From assembly GCA_900548185.1 (NCBI GenBank), contig URJJ01000012.1:1-53681 (forward strand): DNA of 53,681 nt, given 5' to 3'. Below the pieces are notes generated by a model that was not told where the DNA came from, made no database searches, and worked only from the letters and a program-made list of their open reading frames with translations. Of the stretch, positions 28,682-36,895 are shown one piece after another. The DNA is from an uncultured Opitutales bacterium. Lineage in GTDB: Bacteria; Verrucomicrobiota; Verrucomicrobiia; Opitutales; Intestinicryptomonadaceae. Position 1 is the first letter of the stretch. Each line of letters starts with the position of its first letter. The position numbers and the translations under genes are program-made.

Positions 28682-29701
28682 CATTTCAATCCGCCACCAA
28701 GCGGGAGGAGCAAACGCCCGGCTCCATATGCGCAAGCGTAAGAGCCTTGCATACAATTTCTTAAAAACCAATAATATTTCTAAAAGCCATCCCCTCACAC
28801 GGGTTTCCATAAGCCGTACCTGCCGGGCGGCATGGAAAATCTGCCGGCCAAGAAACCGGACGCATTCCCGGCCCTCACATATCTTTATCCCTTAAAGAAT
28901 GCGACGGCGCACTGAAGCCCCCTGCATCGGGCCTTGGGCGCGCATCTAGTCCAAAAGCGCCAGGCAGGGTTTGCGCCCACCTCGCGGAAGAATAAAAAAC
29001 GAACCGGAAACACGCCTGCCGCATGGAAAGGCCCGCCATGGGAATTTATTGCGGATATGCCTGTCAAGCATCCGCTTAAACCACAATTACTTCAAAGGAC
29101 AAACTCCCCGCAAGCGGTTTATCGCCGATAGCGGAATCAGCTTTAAGACGGCCTTGCAACAGCGCAAAAAGGCCATGAATAGCCCTTTGCGGCCCCCCAA
29201 AAAATTTTCCCGCAAGCGGCGGCACGGAAACTACTCCCATAAGCTGGCGGATTTCGAAAAAGGCCGCCTCCACTTTCCGCAGCCCCCAGAATCAAATGCA
29301 AATATCCCAAGCGGACCGCAAGAATGCCCCGGGACTTTTCTGGATTGAAGCGGTCTTCAAAATCCCCCTCAAGAGGCCCGGGCGGTGGAATCCGCCCCAC
29401 CCACTCTATGTCTGCGCGTAAAAATCGCCCGCTTAAAAAAATGTGTTAAAAATATGATTTTTTGCATAATGCAATGCCATCCATATATTTAAAAAATTAA
29501 AAGTGCAGCCCGGCCCGCCGTGCAGCGAAACGCCCGATTTTAATCCGCCCAGCCAGCGGAACCCCTCCCTTGCCCGGACATAGCCGCGCAGGGCCAAACA
29601 TGGAGGCAAATGGAGAAATCCGTTTTTGGAAGTCACTGAAAATTGGGGACAAGGCAAAGCAGTCAAGTTTTTTGCAAGGCCCGCAAAAAAGTCGAAGAAA
29701 G

Positions 29702-29767
29702 TGGGGATTTTTTCCAAATATTTGTTGACAGTGGGGGAAAATGGGCGATTATGGTGAGAAATGGGAG
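29702..29767 (+). promoter_or_regulatory. MraZ operator: TGGG direct repeats with 10-bp period
   Basis: TGGGGG (29732), TGGGCG (29742), TGGTGA (29752, degenerate) and TGGGAG (29762) recur at exactly 10-bp steps, and a further TGGGGA sits at 29702, three steps upstream. In E. coli MraZ binds TGGGN direct repeats separated by 5-base spacers and represses its own promoter. The match in motif, spacing and position directly in front of mraZ makes autoregulation of the whole dcw operon very likely here. Confidence 0.85.
29725..29752 (+). promoter_or_regulatory. Sigma-70-type promoter of the dcw cluster
   Basis: A perfect TTGACA (-35, 29725-29730) is followed after 16 bases by GATTAT (29747-29752; four of six match TATAAT). 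Transcription would start near 29759, 27 bases before the mraZ ATG. The MraZ repeats cover the spacer and -10, consistent with repression by occlusion. Confidence 0.7.
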
Positions 29768-29785
29768 AAATATAAGGGTTTTGGA

Positions 29786-30247
29786 ATGTCGAATGAATCA
29801 AAGGAAAGGGCCGTTTATCTGGGCGAATACACCCGCCCAGTGGACGACAAGCGCCGCCTGACGGTGCCGTCCAAATGGCGTTTTTCCGGGGACGATTCCG
29901 ACAGGGCGTACCTGGCCCTCCCCAACCCCAACGGTTCAATTACCCTCTATCCGCCGGAAATGACGGCCAACCTCTACGCGAAAGTGTCGCAGATGGGCAT
30001 GGCAAATCAGGACAGGCAGAGGGTGATAATGAACATCTTCCGCAAAGGCGAAAGCCTGGGCTGCGACAAGCAGGGCCGCATAATGCTGCCCGAAAAGCTT
30101 ATGTCGTATGCGGGCATCGCAAAGGAGACCCTGCTGGTTGGCGGCCTTGCCACATTCCAGATATGGAATCCGGAAAGATTTGAAGAATGGTCGCAGATGG
30201 ACGGCGGCGTGGAAGTCGACGACATACTCGGCGAACTTGGCATATAG
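29786..30247 (+). CDS. mraZ: Transcriptional regulator MraZ
   Basis: 153 residues from the ATG at 29786; earlier in-frame starts lie in the operator. MraZ is built of two SpoVT/AbrB-like repeats with a DxKGRxxxP-type signature; here these read VDDKRRLTVPSKWR and CDKQGRIMLPEKLM. The protein forms ring-shaped oligomers that bind TGGG repeats and represses the dcw operon. Matching repeats lie just upstream. An AAGGG sequence seven bases before the start is a fair ribosome-binding site. It leads the cluster, as in most bacteria. Confidence 0.96.
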   Translation: MSNESKERAVYLGEYTRPVDDKRRLTVPSKWRFSGDDSDRAYLALPNPNGSITLYPPEMTANLYAKVSQMGMANQDRQRVIMNIFRKGESLGCDKQGRIMLPEKLMSYAGIAKETLLVGGLATFQIWNPERFEEWSQMDGGVEVDDILGELGI

Positions 30248-30263
30248 AGCAAAAGGAAAATAT

Positions 30264-30449
30264 ATGGCTAATCTATCTAAACTTCTCATTTCAACAGGAA
30301 CGCTAACCGCAACGAGGGAGGATCCGCGCACCGCGTGGGAATTCTTCACCATGCCGCCCTCCCAGCTCAAGAAGCTCGCCCGCGAAAACGGCGGGCAAAA
30401 AAAGAGAAACCTCTTCAGGGCCCTGTTAAATGCCTTCCGCCTCCCATGA
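30264..30449 (+). CDS. Small uncharacterised protein between mraZ and rsmH (61 residues)
   Basis: A 61-residue frame with a good ribosome-binding site (AAAGGAAAA, about 7 bases before the ATG). It starts 16 bases after the mraZ stop and overlaps the rsmH start by 20 bases, so its translation would deliver ribosomes to rsmH. The product (MANLSKLLISTGTLTATRED...) is basic at its C-terminus (QKKRNLFRALLNAF, an amphipathic helix) and has no signal peptide or membrane helix. I recognise no family. Its codon use resembles its neighbours and its placement argues for a real gene, perhaps a division-related small protein or a coupling leader peptide. Confidence 0.7.
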   Translation: MANLSKLLISTGTLTATREDPRTAWEFFTMPPSQLKKLARENGGQKKRNLFRALLNAFRLP

Positions 30450-31386
30450 CATCGGAGAATCTCCGGCCGGGTGCGACCGTCCGGGACACGAGCCCGTCTT
30501 GCTTGGCGAGACGATAGCCCTGCTTGCCCCCAGAGACGGCGGGACGTACCTCGACTGCACGTTCGGAGGCGGCGGGCACAGCGCCGCCATTCTAGAAGCC
30601 GCCGAATGCAGCCTGGTAGCCATGGATCGCGACCCCCAGGCGGCCGAACGCGCCGCGGAGTTCGCTGGCCGATTTCCCGGAAGGTTCAAATTCGTGCCGG
30701 GGCCGTTTTCCGGCCTGGCGGCTCCGGAGGCCGGAGGATACGACGGAATCCTGATGGATTTGGGCGTCTCCTCCTTCCAGCTCGACCGGGCGGAGCGCGG
30801 GTTTTCCCTCAAAAACGACGGCCCCGTCGATATGAGAATGGATATTTCTGGCGGGAAAACCGCGATGGAGCTAATCCTGCGCTCTCCGCTTCCCGAGCTT
30901 GAGAGGATAATACGCGACTACGGCGAGGAGCCGCGCTGGCGCAAGGCCGCGCGCGCCGTAAAGGACGCCGCATCCCGAGGGGAAATCCGAGGCACGCTGG
31001 ACCTTGCAAACGCCGTTGAAAAGGCCCTGGGGCGCGACCCGCGCTCAAAGATACATCCGGCCACCCTGGTTTTCCAGGCCCTCAGAATCGCGGTCAATTC
31101 GGAGCTGGACGAGGTGTCGGAAGCCCTTCCCCGGGCGTTTGACAGCCTGGCCTCCGGCGGGGTCCTCGCCGTAATCACGTTTCATTCCCTGGAGGACAGG
31201 ATTGTAAAAAGGTTTTTCAAAAAGGCCGCCGGAAGGCCCCAAGACAGGCACGACCACGGCTCCGTCCAGGACAGGACGAGGCTCGGCGAAATACTCACCC
31301 GCAAGCCGGTTTCGGCCACGGAAGCCGAGAGGGCGCGCAACCCCCGCAGCCGCTCCGCAAAGCTGCGCGCAATAAGAAAGGACTAG
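30430..31386 (+). CDS. rsmH: 16S rRNA m4C1402 methyltransferase RsmH (MraW)
   Basis: 318 residues. HEPVLLGETIALL, the SAM-binding loop DCTFGGGGHS, LMDLGVSSFQLD and the ending RNPRSRSAKLRAI are all diagnostic of RsmH. It N4-methylates C1402 of 16S rRNA in the ribosomal P site. It is the second standard gene of the dcw cluster. The ATG at 30430 lies inside the small upstream gene; no better in-frame start exists before the conserved HEPVLL block. It ends 4 bases before ftsL. Confidence 0.96.
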   Translation: MPSASHDIGESPAGCDRPGHEPVLLGETIALLAPRDGGTYLDCTFGGGGHSAAILEAAECSLVAMDRDPQAAERAAEFAGRFPGRFKFVPGPFSGLAAPEAGGYDGILMDLGVSSFQLDRAERGFSLKNDGPVDMRMDISGGKTAMELILRSPLPELERIIRDYGEEPRWRKAARAVKDAASRGEIRGTLDLANAVEKALGRDPRSKIHPATLVFQALRIAVNSELDEVSEALPRAFDSLASGGVLAVITFHSLEDRIVKRFFKKAAGRPQDRHDHGSVQDRTRLGEILTRKPVSATEAERARNPRSRSAKLRAIRKD

Positions 31387-31390
31387 ACCC

Positions 31391-31768
31391 ATGAACCATT
31401 CCCAGAAAAGGCACGCGCTGTCGCTGGCGCTTTCGGCGGCAATCCTCCTCGCAGTCTGCGGGATAGGGGCGGGTTCGACCATGGTCGCGCGCAGGGGCTG
31501 CGCGGTGGAGGCCGGCCGCGTAAAGTCCGCAGAGCAGGAAATAAGGAAGCTCAGGCGCGAAAACGACTTCTGGACGGCCCAGATAGCCCGCAGCCACGAC
31601 CCGGCCGCCCTGCGCAAGAGGGCCGGGACAAAGCTCATGCTCCCCTCCGGGGAAAAGGTGGTTTTCGCATACCGCGTGTTTGACACGGCCCCCGACGGCA
31701 CGCGCGTGGCCCGCCGCATACTTTCCTACAAGACGTCCGATACCCCGCTGAAAACCGCAAGAAGATGA
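31391..31768 (+). CDS. ftsL: FtsL-like cell division protein
   Basis: 125 residues, with one membrane helix near the N-terminus (LSLALSAAILLAVCGIGAGS) after a short cytoplasmic segment, then a charged helix with heptad character (EAGRVKSAEQEIRKLRRENDF) typical of FtsL/DivIC bitopic proteins. FtsL joins FtsQ and FtsB in the divisome and activates FtsW-FtsI. Sequence conservation in this family is weak, so the call leans on topology and on the position between rsmH and ftsI. AAAGGA lies about a dozen bases before the ATG. Its stop overlaps the ftsI start by 4 bases. Confidence 0.85.
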   Translation: MNHSQKRHALSLALSAAILLAVCGIGAGSTMVARRGCAVEAGRVKSAEQEIRKLRRENDFWTAQIARSHDPAALRKRAGTKLMLPSGEKVVFAYRVFDTAPDGTRVARRILSYKTSDTPLKTARR

Positions 31769-33621
31769 AAACATCGCCGTTTATCCCCAAGGGCCGCTTC
31801 ATTTTCATGTTGTCGGCAATCTGCCTGGCTTTCGCCGCAATCGCGGGGAGGCTTTTTGATTTGCACGTCCTTGAAAGGGACAAGAGCATAGCCGCAGTCG
31901 ACGAGCAGCGCCAGGCGATAAGGGGCGTGAACGCAAAGCGCGGCAACATAGTGGACGCCCGAGGCAACCTGCTCGCCTCGTCGCGCCCGGTAATAGACCT
32001 CGCTATGGACCCCGAAGTCATCGAGGAGCTGCGCGAGAAGGATCCAGACCTCTACGAGAAGAACCGCCAAAAGATGGAGGAGGCCGCAAAAATCCTGAAC
32101 ATCCCCCCGAGCGTGATTTTCGACAAGTGCCGCCCGGAGCGCAGGATAGTTGAGACTGACGGCGGCACGCGCATCAGAAGCAACCGCTTCCGCCGCCTCA
32201 TGCGCGTCGAAGAGGACGTGTTCGAGAGGCTCCAGGCGCTCTCAATAAAGGGCCTTACATACGAGAAAAACTACGTGCGCACCTACCCTTCCGAGGGCCT
32301 CGCCTCCCATGCGATAGGCTTCATAAATAACGAAGGCACCCCCGTCTGCGGGGTCGAGAGGATGTGCAACTACTACCTGCGCGGCCAGGACGGCTGGATA
32401 CAGACCGAAAAGGACGCCAGAAACCGCGAGATAGCCCAGTTCAGGACGCGCGAAGTCGCCGCCGAAAACGGCATGAACGTGGAGCTTACCATAGACATAA
32501 TCCTCCAGGAGATGGCCCAGCGCGAACTCCAGGCCGTCGTGGAAAAATACTCGCCCGAAAACGCCTCCATAATAGTCGGCGACCCCGCGACGGGCTACAT
32601 ACTGGCCATGGCCAGCTACCCCTCCTTCAACCCCAACACCTTCAGCAAGTCGTCGGACGCCGAACGGCGCAACTACGCGATTTCAAACATGGTCGAGCCC
32701 GGCTCCACCTTCAAGATAATCCCCATAGCCGCCGCCCTGAACGAGCACATGGTGACCCAGGACGACGTTTTCGACACTTCCGAATCGACGGCCCTCTACA
32801 AGGGCCGCACCCTCAGGCTCCCGCGCGACACGCACGACTACGGCCAGTTGAGCGTCCGCCAGATTGCGGAAAAAAGCTCCAACCGCGGCGCGGCGCACCT
32901 CGGCATGATGCTTGGCGAAAAGAAGCTGTACGAATACGCCAAGCTCTTCGGCTACGGCGAAAAGACCGGCCTCGGGCTTGCCGGAGAGGAGAACGGCCTG
33001 CTTCACAACCCCCGCTCATGGGACGGGCTCACGATAACGCGCCTGCCGATGGGCCACGCGGTGTCGGCCACGCCCCTTCAGATACACTGCGCCACGAGCG
33101 TCATAGCAAACCAGGGCGTTTACATGAAGCCGCAGCTCGTGCGCAGGGTGTTTTCGGGCGAGGACGGAAGGGAAATCGTGTTTGCGCCGAAGCGCGTCAG
33201 GCAGGTTGTTTCCCCAAAGACGGCGGCCACGATGTGCGACATCCTCACGGGGGTGGTCGGCAAGGACGGCACGGCGCAGCGCGCGGCGGTCGAAGGATAC
33301 AAGGTTGCCGGCAAGACCGGCACAACCCAGAAAATCGTCGAAATCGGCCGCAAGACGGTGGTGCGCGACGGGCGCGAGGAGGTCAGGATAATAAAGGGCT
33401 ACACCTCCAAACAGCACGTCGCTTCCTTCACCGGATTTTTCCCGGCGAACCGCCCGCGGCTCGTCATAACAGTGGTGATAGACAGCCCCAAGGGCAGCGG
33501 GTACGGCGGCGTCGTGGCGGCCCCGGCCTTCGCGCACATCGCGCGCCAGGCCGCGAGCTATCTCGGGATACAGACCGACGAGGAATTTGAAAAGATTGTG
33601 GCCTGGAAAGGCATGAAGTGA
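31765..33621 (+). CDS. ftsI: Peptidoglycan D,D-transpeptidase FtsI (PBP3-like)
   Basis: 618 residues. An N-terminal membrane anchor (about 10-30), a PBP dimer domain, then a transpeptidase domain with all three active-site motifs: STFK with nucleophile Ser314 and Lys317, SSN at 371-373 and KTG at 517-519. It cross-links septal peptidoglycan together with FtsW, encoded further down the operon. No C-terminal PASTA domains are present, in contrast to many Gram-positive homologues. Start overlaps ftsL; the murE ATG follows after one base. Confidence 0.96.
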   Translation: MKTSPFIPKGRFIFMLSAICLAFAAIAGRLFDLHVLERDKSIAAVDEQRQAIRGVNAKRGNIVDARGNLLASSRPVIDLAMDPEVIEELREKDPDLYEKNRQKMEEAAKILNIPPSVIFDKCRPERRIVETDGGTRIRSNRFRRLMRVEEDVFERLQALSIKGLTYEKNYVRTYPSEGLASHAIGFINNEGTPVCGVERMCNYYLRGQDGWIQTEKDARNREIAQFRTREVAAENGMNVELTIDIILQEMAQRELQAVVEKYSPENASIIVGDPATGYILAMASYPSFNPNTFSKSSDAERRNYAISNMVEPGSTFKIIPIAAALNEHMVTQDDVFDTSESTALYKGRTLRLPRDTHDYGQLSVRQIAEKSSNRGAAHLGMMLGEKKLYEYAKLFGYGEKTGLGLAGEENGLLHNPRSWDGLTITRLPMGHAVSATPLQIHCATSVIANQGVYMKPQLVRRVFSGEDGREIVFAPKRVRQVVSPKTAATMCDILTGVVGKDGTAQRAAVEGYKVAGKTGTTQKIVEIGRKTVVRDGREEVRIIKGYTSKQHVASFTGFFPANRPRLVITVVIDSPKGSGYGGVVAAPAFAHIARQAASYLGIQTDEEFEKIVAWKGMK

Positions 33622-33622
33622 T

Positions 33623-35197
33623 ATGGTAGGATTTGGAAATTTGGCGAGCCTCATATGCATCCCGCCCCGCAGGGGGCTGGCATTCGCGCAGGGCGGCGGC
33701 GGCGAGAGCGTGTTTACGGTCGACGCCCTCGCGCGCGCCGTCGGCTGCAAAAAGCCCGCGGGCGGAGACAGGGGCGCGGAGGTGAAGACCCTCATTAACG
33801 ACAGCCGCAGGGCCGGGGCCGGAGCCGCGTTCTTCGCGGTGGGCGGGGCGAACACGGACGGCAACCTCTATGTGGAGGAGGCGACGCACAGGGGGGCGGT
33901 CGCGATAGTCTCCGAGCGCCCGGCGCCGGGCAAGTACTTTCCGGCGGCCTGGCTGCAGGTGGAGTCCGTCGCAGACGCCATGGCGCGCGCGGCAAAGGCG
34001 TTCTACGAAAGCCCCGACGAGCACATGAAGATTTTCGCCGTAACCGGCACAAACGGCAAGACCAGCGTGGCGTGGCTCATCCAGCACATGCTAAACGAGA
34101 CCGGCACGAAGTCGGGCCTTATAGGCACAATACAGTACGACCTGGGCGGCAGGTGCCTGCCGGCCGCCCGCACCACGCCGGAGGCCCTTGAAACCTACGC
34201 GATGCTCTACCAGATGCGCCGCGCCGGGTGCGCGGCGGCCGCCATGGAGATAAGCTCGCACGCCATCGCCCAGAAGCGCGTCGAGGGCCTCGACATCGAC
34301 TGCGCCTGCTTCACGAACCTCACGCAGGACCACATCGACTACCACATGGACATGGAGTCCTACTTCGAGACCAAGGCATCCCTTTTCACAGGCTCCCTCG
34401 GCTCCCTCCCCAGGGCGGCGGCGGTAAACGTTGACGACCCTCGGGGCCGCGAAATAGCCGCGCGCATAGACTCCGGCAAGGTACGCCTCGTGACGTTTTC
34501 GGCCTCGGGCGGGAAGGCCGACATATGCGCCAGAGACCTCAGGCTCGGGCCGCAGTCGTCTTCCTTTATGCTCGTCTGGCCGGAGGGCGAGGCGGAGGCG
34601 CATCTGAAGATGCCGGGCCGATACAACGTTTCAAACGCCCTCGCGGCGTTCGCCTCGCTTTATACGCAGGGCGCGGATCTCGCGGCGGCGGCGGCGTCCC
34701 TCAAGACGTTTCGAGGAGTCCCGGGCAGGATGCAGAAGGTTCCGTCAAAGGCCCCGTTCGACATTTTCGTGGACTATGCACACACCGACGACGCCCTCAA
34801 AAACGGGCTTGAAATGTTAAGGGAAGTAGTGAAAGGTCGGATACTCGCAGTCTTCGGCTGCGGGGGAAGGCGCGACAGGACAAAGCGCCCCAAAATGACG
34901 GCCGTCGTGCAGAAGTACGCCGACATAGCCTGGGCCACTTCCGACAACCCCCGGGGCGAGGACATAAACCAGATATTCAACGACATGAAAGCCGGTATCT
35001 CCGACCCGTCGAGGATAGCCTTCGTCGAAAACCGCCGCCGAGCGATTAACCTTGCGATTGACGCGGCCGGCCCGGGCGACTGCATACTCATCGCCGGAAA
35101 GGGCCACGAGGCCTTCCAGGAGCTCGGCGACACAATAATACCCTTCGACGACAGGAGAGTCGCCGAAGAGCTTCTAACCGTGAAAGGCCTAGCATAG
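33623..35197 (+). CDS. murE: UDP-MurNAc-L-Ala-D-Glu:meso-diaminopimelate ligase MurE
   Basis: 524 residues, a little longer than usual because of about 30 N-terminal residues (hydrophobic then Gly-rich) before the conserved Mur domain at VFTVDALARAV; the true start may be later. The ATP loop is GTNGKTS (142-148) and the central domain has EISSHAI. The DNPR motif at 441-444 (SDNPRGED) is the determinant that selects meso-diaminopimelate rather than lysine, so the wall is of the DAP type. It adds the third residue of the stem peptide in the cytoplasm. The gap to ftsI is one base. Confidence 0.96.
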   Translation: MVGFGNLASLICIPPRRGLAFAQGGGGESVFTVDALARAVGCKKPAGGDRGAEVKTLINDSRRAGAGAAFFAVGGANTDGNLYVEEATHRGAVAIVSERPAPGKYFPAAWLQVESVADAMARAAKAFYESPDEHMKIFAVTGTNGKTSVAWLIQHMLNETGTKSGLIGTIQYDLGGRCLPAARTTPEALETYAMLYQMRRAGCAAAAMEISSHAIAQKRVEGLDIDCACFTNLTQDHIDYHMDMESYFETKASLFTGSLGSLPRAAAVNVDDPRGREIAARIDSGKVRLVTFSASGGKADICARDLRLGPQSSSFMLVWPEGEAEAHLKMPGRYNVSNALAAFASLYTQGADLAAAAASLKTFRGVPGRMQKVPSKAPFDIFVDYAHTDDALKNGLEMLREVVKGRILAVFGCGGRRDRTKRPKMTAVVQKYADIAWATSDNPRGEDINQIFNDMKAGISDPSRIAFVENRRRAINLAIDAAGPGDCILIAGKGHEAFQELGDTIIPFDDRRVAEELLTVKGLA

Positions 35198-35199
35198 AC

Positions 35200-36768
35200 A
35201 TGCCACTATTTAAGATAGACGACCTGCAGCTTTGGACAGGCGGAAAATGGTCCAACCTGCCAAAAAAATATCCCGACATCAGGGGGTTTTCAACCGACTC
35301 GCGCAAAATGGGCGAGAACTGCGCATTCGTGGCCATCGAGGCCGGGCGCGACGGCCACGACTTTGCAGCCGACGCCGAAAAGAACGGGGCGGTCGCCGTG
35401 ATAGCCTCGAAGCCCGTCGAAACCTCCCTGCCCGTCCTGACGGTTCCAGACACCCTGCGCGCGCTCCAGACAATCGCAAAATTCCACAGGCTCAGGTTTG
35501 AATTTCCTGTCGCGGGAATCACCGGCTCATGCGGCAAGACCACGACCAAGGAGTTTTTGTCGAGGTTGATGGCCTGGAAAAAGCCGCTTTCAACCGAGGA
35601 AAACTTCAACAACGAGCTCGGCGTGGCCCTCACCCTCACTAAAATCGACCTGCGCGAAAACATGTGCGCGATAGTGGAGGCGGGGGTCGGCGCGCCCGGG
35701 CAGATGGAGCCCCTGGCCTCCATGATAGAGCCTGACATCGCAATTATCACGAACGTCCTGCCGGCCCACATGGAAAGGTTCGGCGAGATGGCCGCCGTGG
35801 CGCGCGAGAAGGCCGGGCTTGCGAGGGGGCTGGCAAAGGACGGCTGGGCGGTTTTCCACAACAACCTCCTGAGCTGGAAGGCTTTCGAGGAGCTCCAGTG
35901 CAAGAAGGCCGTGGTGGCCCCCGCAGACGCGCCGGACATACGCGGAGACCTCGTATTCAGGTATTCGCTCAACTCCGAAGGCCCAACCACAAGGATTGAG
36001 ATGTGCGTCGAGGGGGGCAGCGAATACTGCTTTGAAATGCCAACCCTCACAAAGGGCATGATGGAAAACGCAGCACTCTGCATAGCGGCCGCGCTCATCA
36101 TGGGTACGAGCGAGGAGCAGCTCGCGGCCCGCCTTGAGGGCATAGCGCCCGGGCCGATGCGCGGGAGCGTTGTCGAGTCTGACAAGGCGAAGTTTTACGT
36201 GGACTGCTACAACGCCTCGCCGGCTTCCATGAAGGACGCCCTGCGCAGGTTCCTCTCCCTCTCGGAGGGCTCTCCCCGCCTCTTTGTGCTGGGTTCGATG
36301 GCGGAGCTCGGCCTCTCCTCCCACCGCCACCACAGGGAGATAGGCGAAATGATTCCCCGCGCGGAAGGCGACAGGGCCGTGCTAGTCGGCGCGAATTCCG
36401 AAACCTACAAGGCCGCGATGCTGGCATGCGGCTGGCAGGAGGGGGAAATCCTCGAGGCGCAGTCGGCTGAAGAGGCTGCGGGCGCGGTCGGAGAATTTGA
36501 AGGCTGGGTGTTTTTGAAGGGTAGCCGGGTTTGCGGGCTTGAAAGGTCGCTTCCGCAGGAGGTGCTGGAAAAGCTCTCCATAGAAGTCCCCCGCGAAGAG
36601 GAGCCCGAGCCTGAGCCGGAACCCGAACCGGAGGCAGAAGACTCCGAAGCCCCCCGCCCCGGGGCGGGCGATGATGAGGACGACGACGGCTTCGACGAGC
36701 CGGAGGAGTTCGACGGAGAAGGGTTTTCCAGGGACAAAGAAGAAGACGACGAGCGCGAACGCTTCTGA
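35200..36768 (+). CDS. murF: UDP-MurNAc-tripeptide:D-Ala-D-Ala ligase MurF with acidic C-terminal tail
   Basis: 522 residues; the enzyme itself (1 to about 464) is standard, with the ATP loop GSCGKTTT (109-116), the NFNNELGVALTL block and YNASPASMKDAL. It adds D-Ala-D-Ala to the tripeptide precursor. Residues 465-522 form an extra tail made almost entirely of Glu, Asp and Pro, first an EP repeat and then D/E-rich sequence, with no counterpart in ordinary MurF. The tail is encoded in frame without any sign of a frameshift. It starts 2 bases after murE and is followed by the longest gap in the early dcw cluster. Confidence 0.96.
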   Translation: MPLFKIDDLQLWTGGKWSNLPKKYPDIRGFSTDSRKMGENCAFVAIEAGRDGHDFAADAEKNGAVAVIASKPVETSLPVLTVPDTLRALQTIAKFHRLRFEFPVAGITGSCGKTTTKEFLSRLMAWKKPLSTEENFNNELGVALTLTKIDLRENMCAIVEAGVGAPGQMEPLASMIEPDIAIITNVLPAHMERFGEMAAVAREKAGLARGLAKDGWAVFHNNLLSWKAFEELQCKKAVVAPADAPDIRGDLVFRYSLNSEGPTTRIEMCVEGGSEYCFEMPTLTKGMMENAALCIAAALIMGTSEEQLAARLEGIAPGPMRGSVVESDKAKFYVDCYNASPASMKDALRRFLSLSEGSPRLFVLGSMAELGLSSHRHHREIGEMIPRAEGDRAVLVGANSETYKAAMLACGWQEGEILEAQSAEEAAGAVGEFEGWVFLKGSRVCGLERSLPQEVLEKLSIEVPREEEPEPEPEPEPEAEDSEAPRPGAGDDEDDDGFDEPEEFDGEGFSRDKEEDDERERF

Positions 36769-36895
36769 TTTTTCCTAAAAAAACATGAAAGTTTTTTGCG
36801 GATCGCGGCTCGTATAAGCGGGCCGCCGCGCCGCCGAAATTCCGGCGAGGCCGGAGGCGCGGGGCGTTTCCCGCGCGCGGGGGGATTTTTCCAAG
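36769..36895 (+). promoter_or_regulatory. Structured murF-mraY intercistronic region
   Basis: 127 bases in an operon where most neighbours touch. CCGCGCC (36826-36832) can pair with GGCGCGG (36856-36862) around an inner GCCG/CGGC hairpin, and a self-complementary CCCGCGCGCGGG follows, ending in GGATTTTT shortly before the mraY ATG. This could be an attenuator or an mRNA-processing element. No promoter pair is evident. Confidence 0.35.

Larger units (their letters stand above)
28108..29700. other. 1.6-kb block without a convincing gene upstream of the dcw cluster
   Basis: All open frames here are short, basic and without family resemblance, and several are antisense to mraZ. The block contains a tandem pair of hairpins (28342-28358 and 28374-28397), an orphan terminator (28650-28681), an AT-rich patch around 29430-29510 with the palindrome TTGCATAATGCAA (29462-29474), and AT-rich palindromic sequence near 28562-28585. 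No tRNA, rRNA, CRISPR or insertion-sequence ends were recognised. It is either a regulatory/small-RNA region or decayed DNA. Confidence 0.5.
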
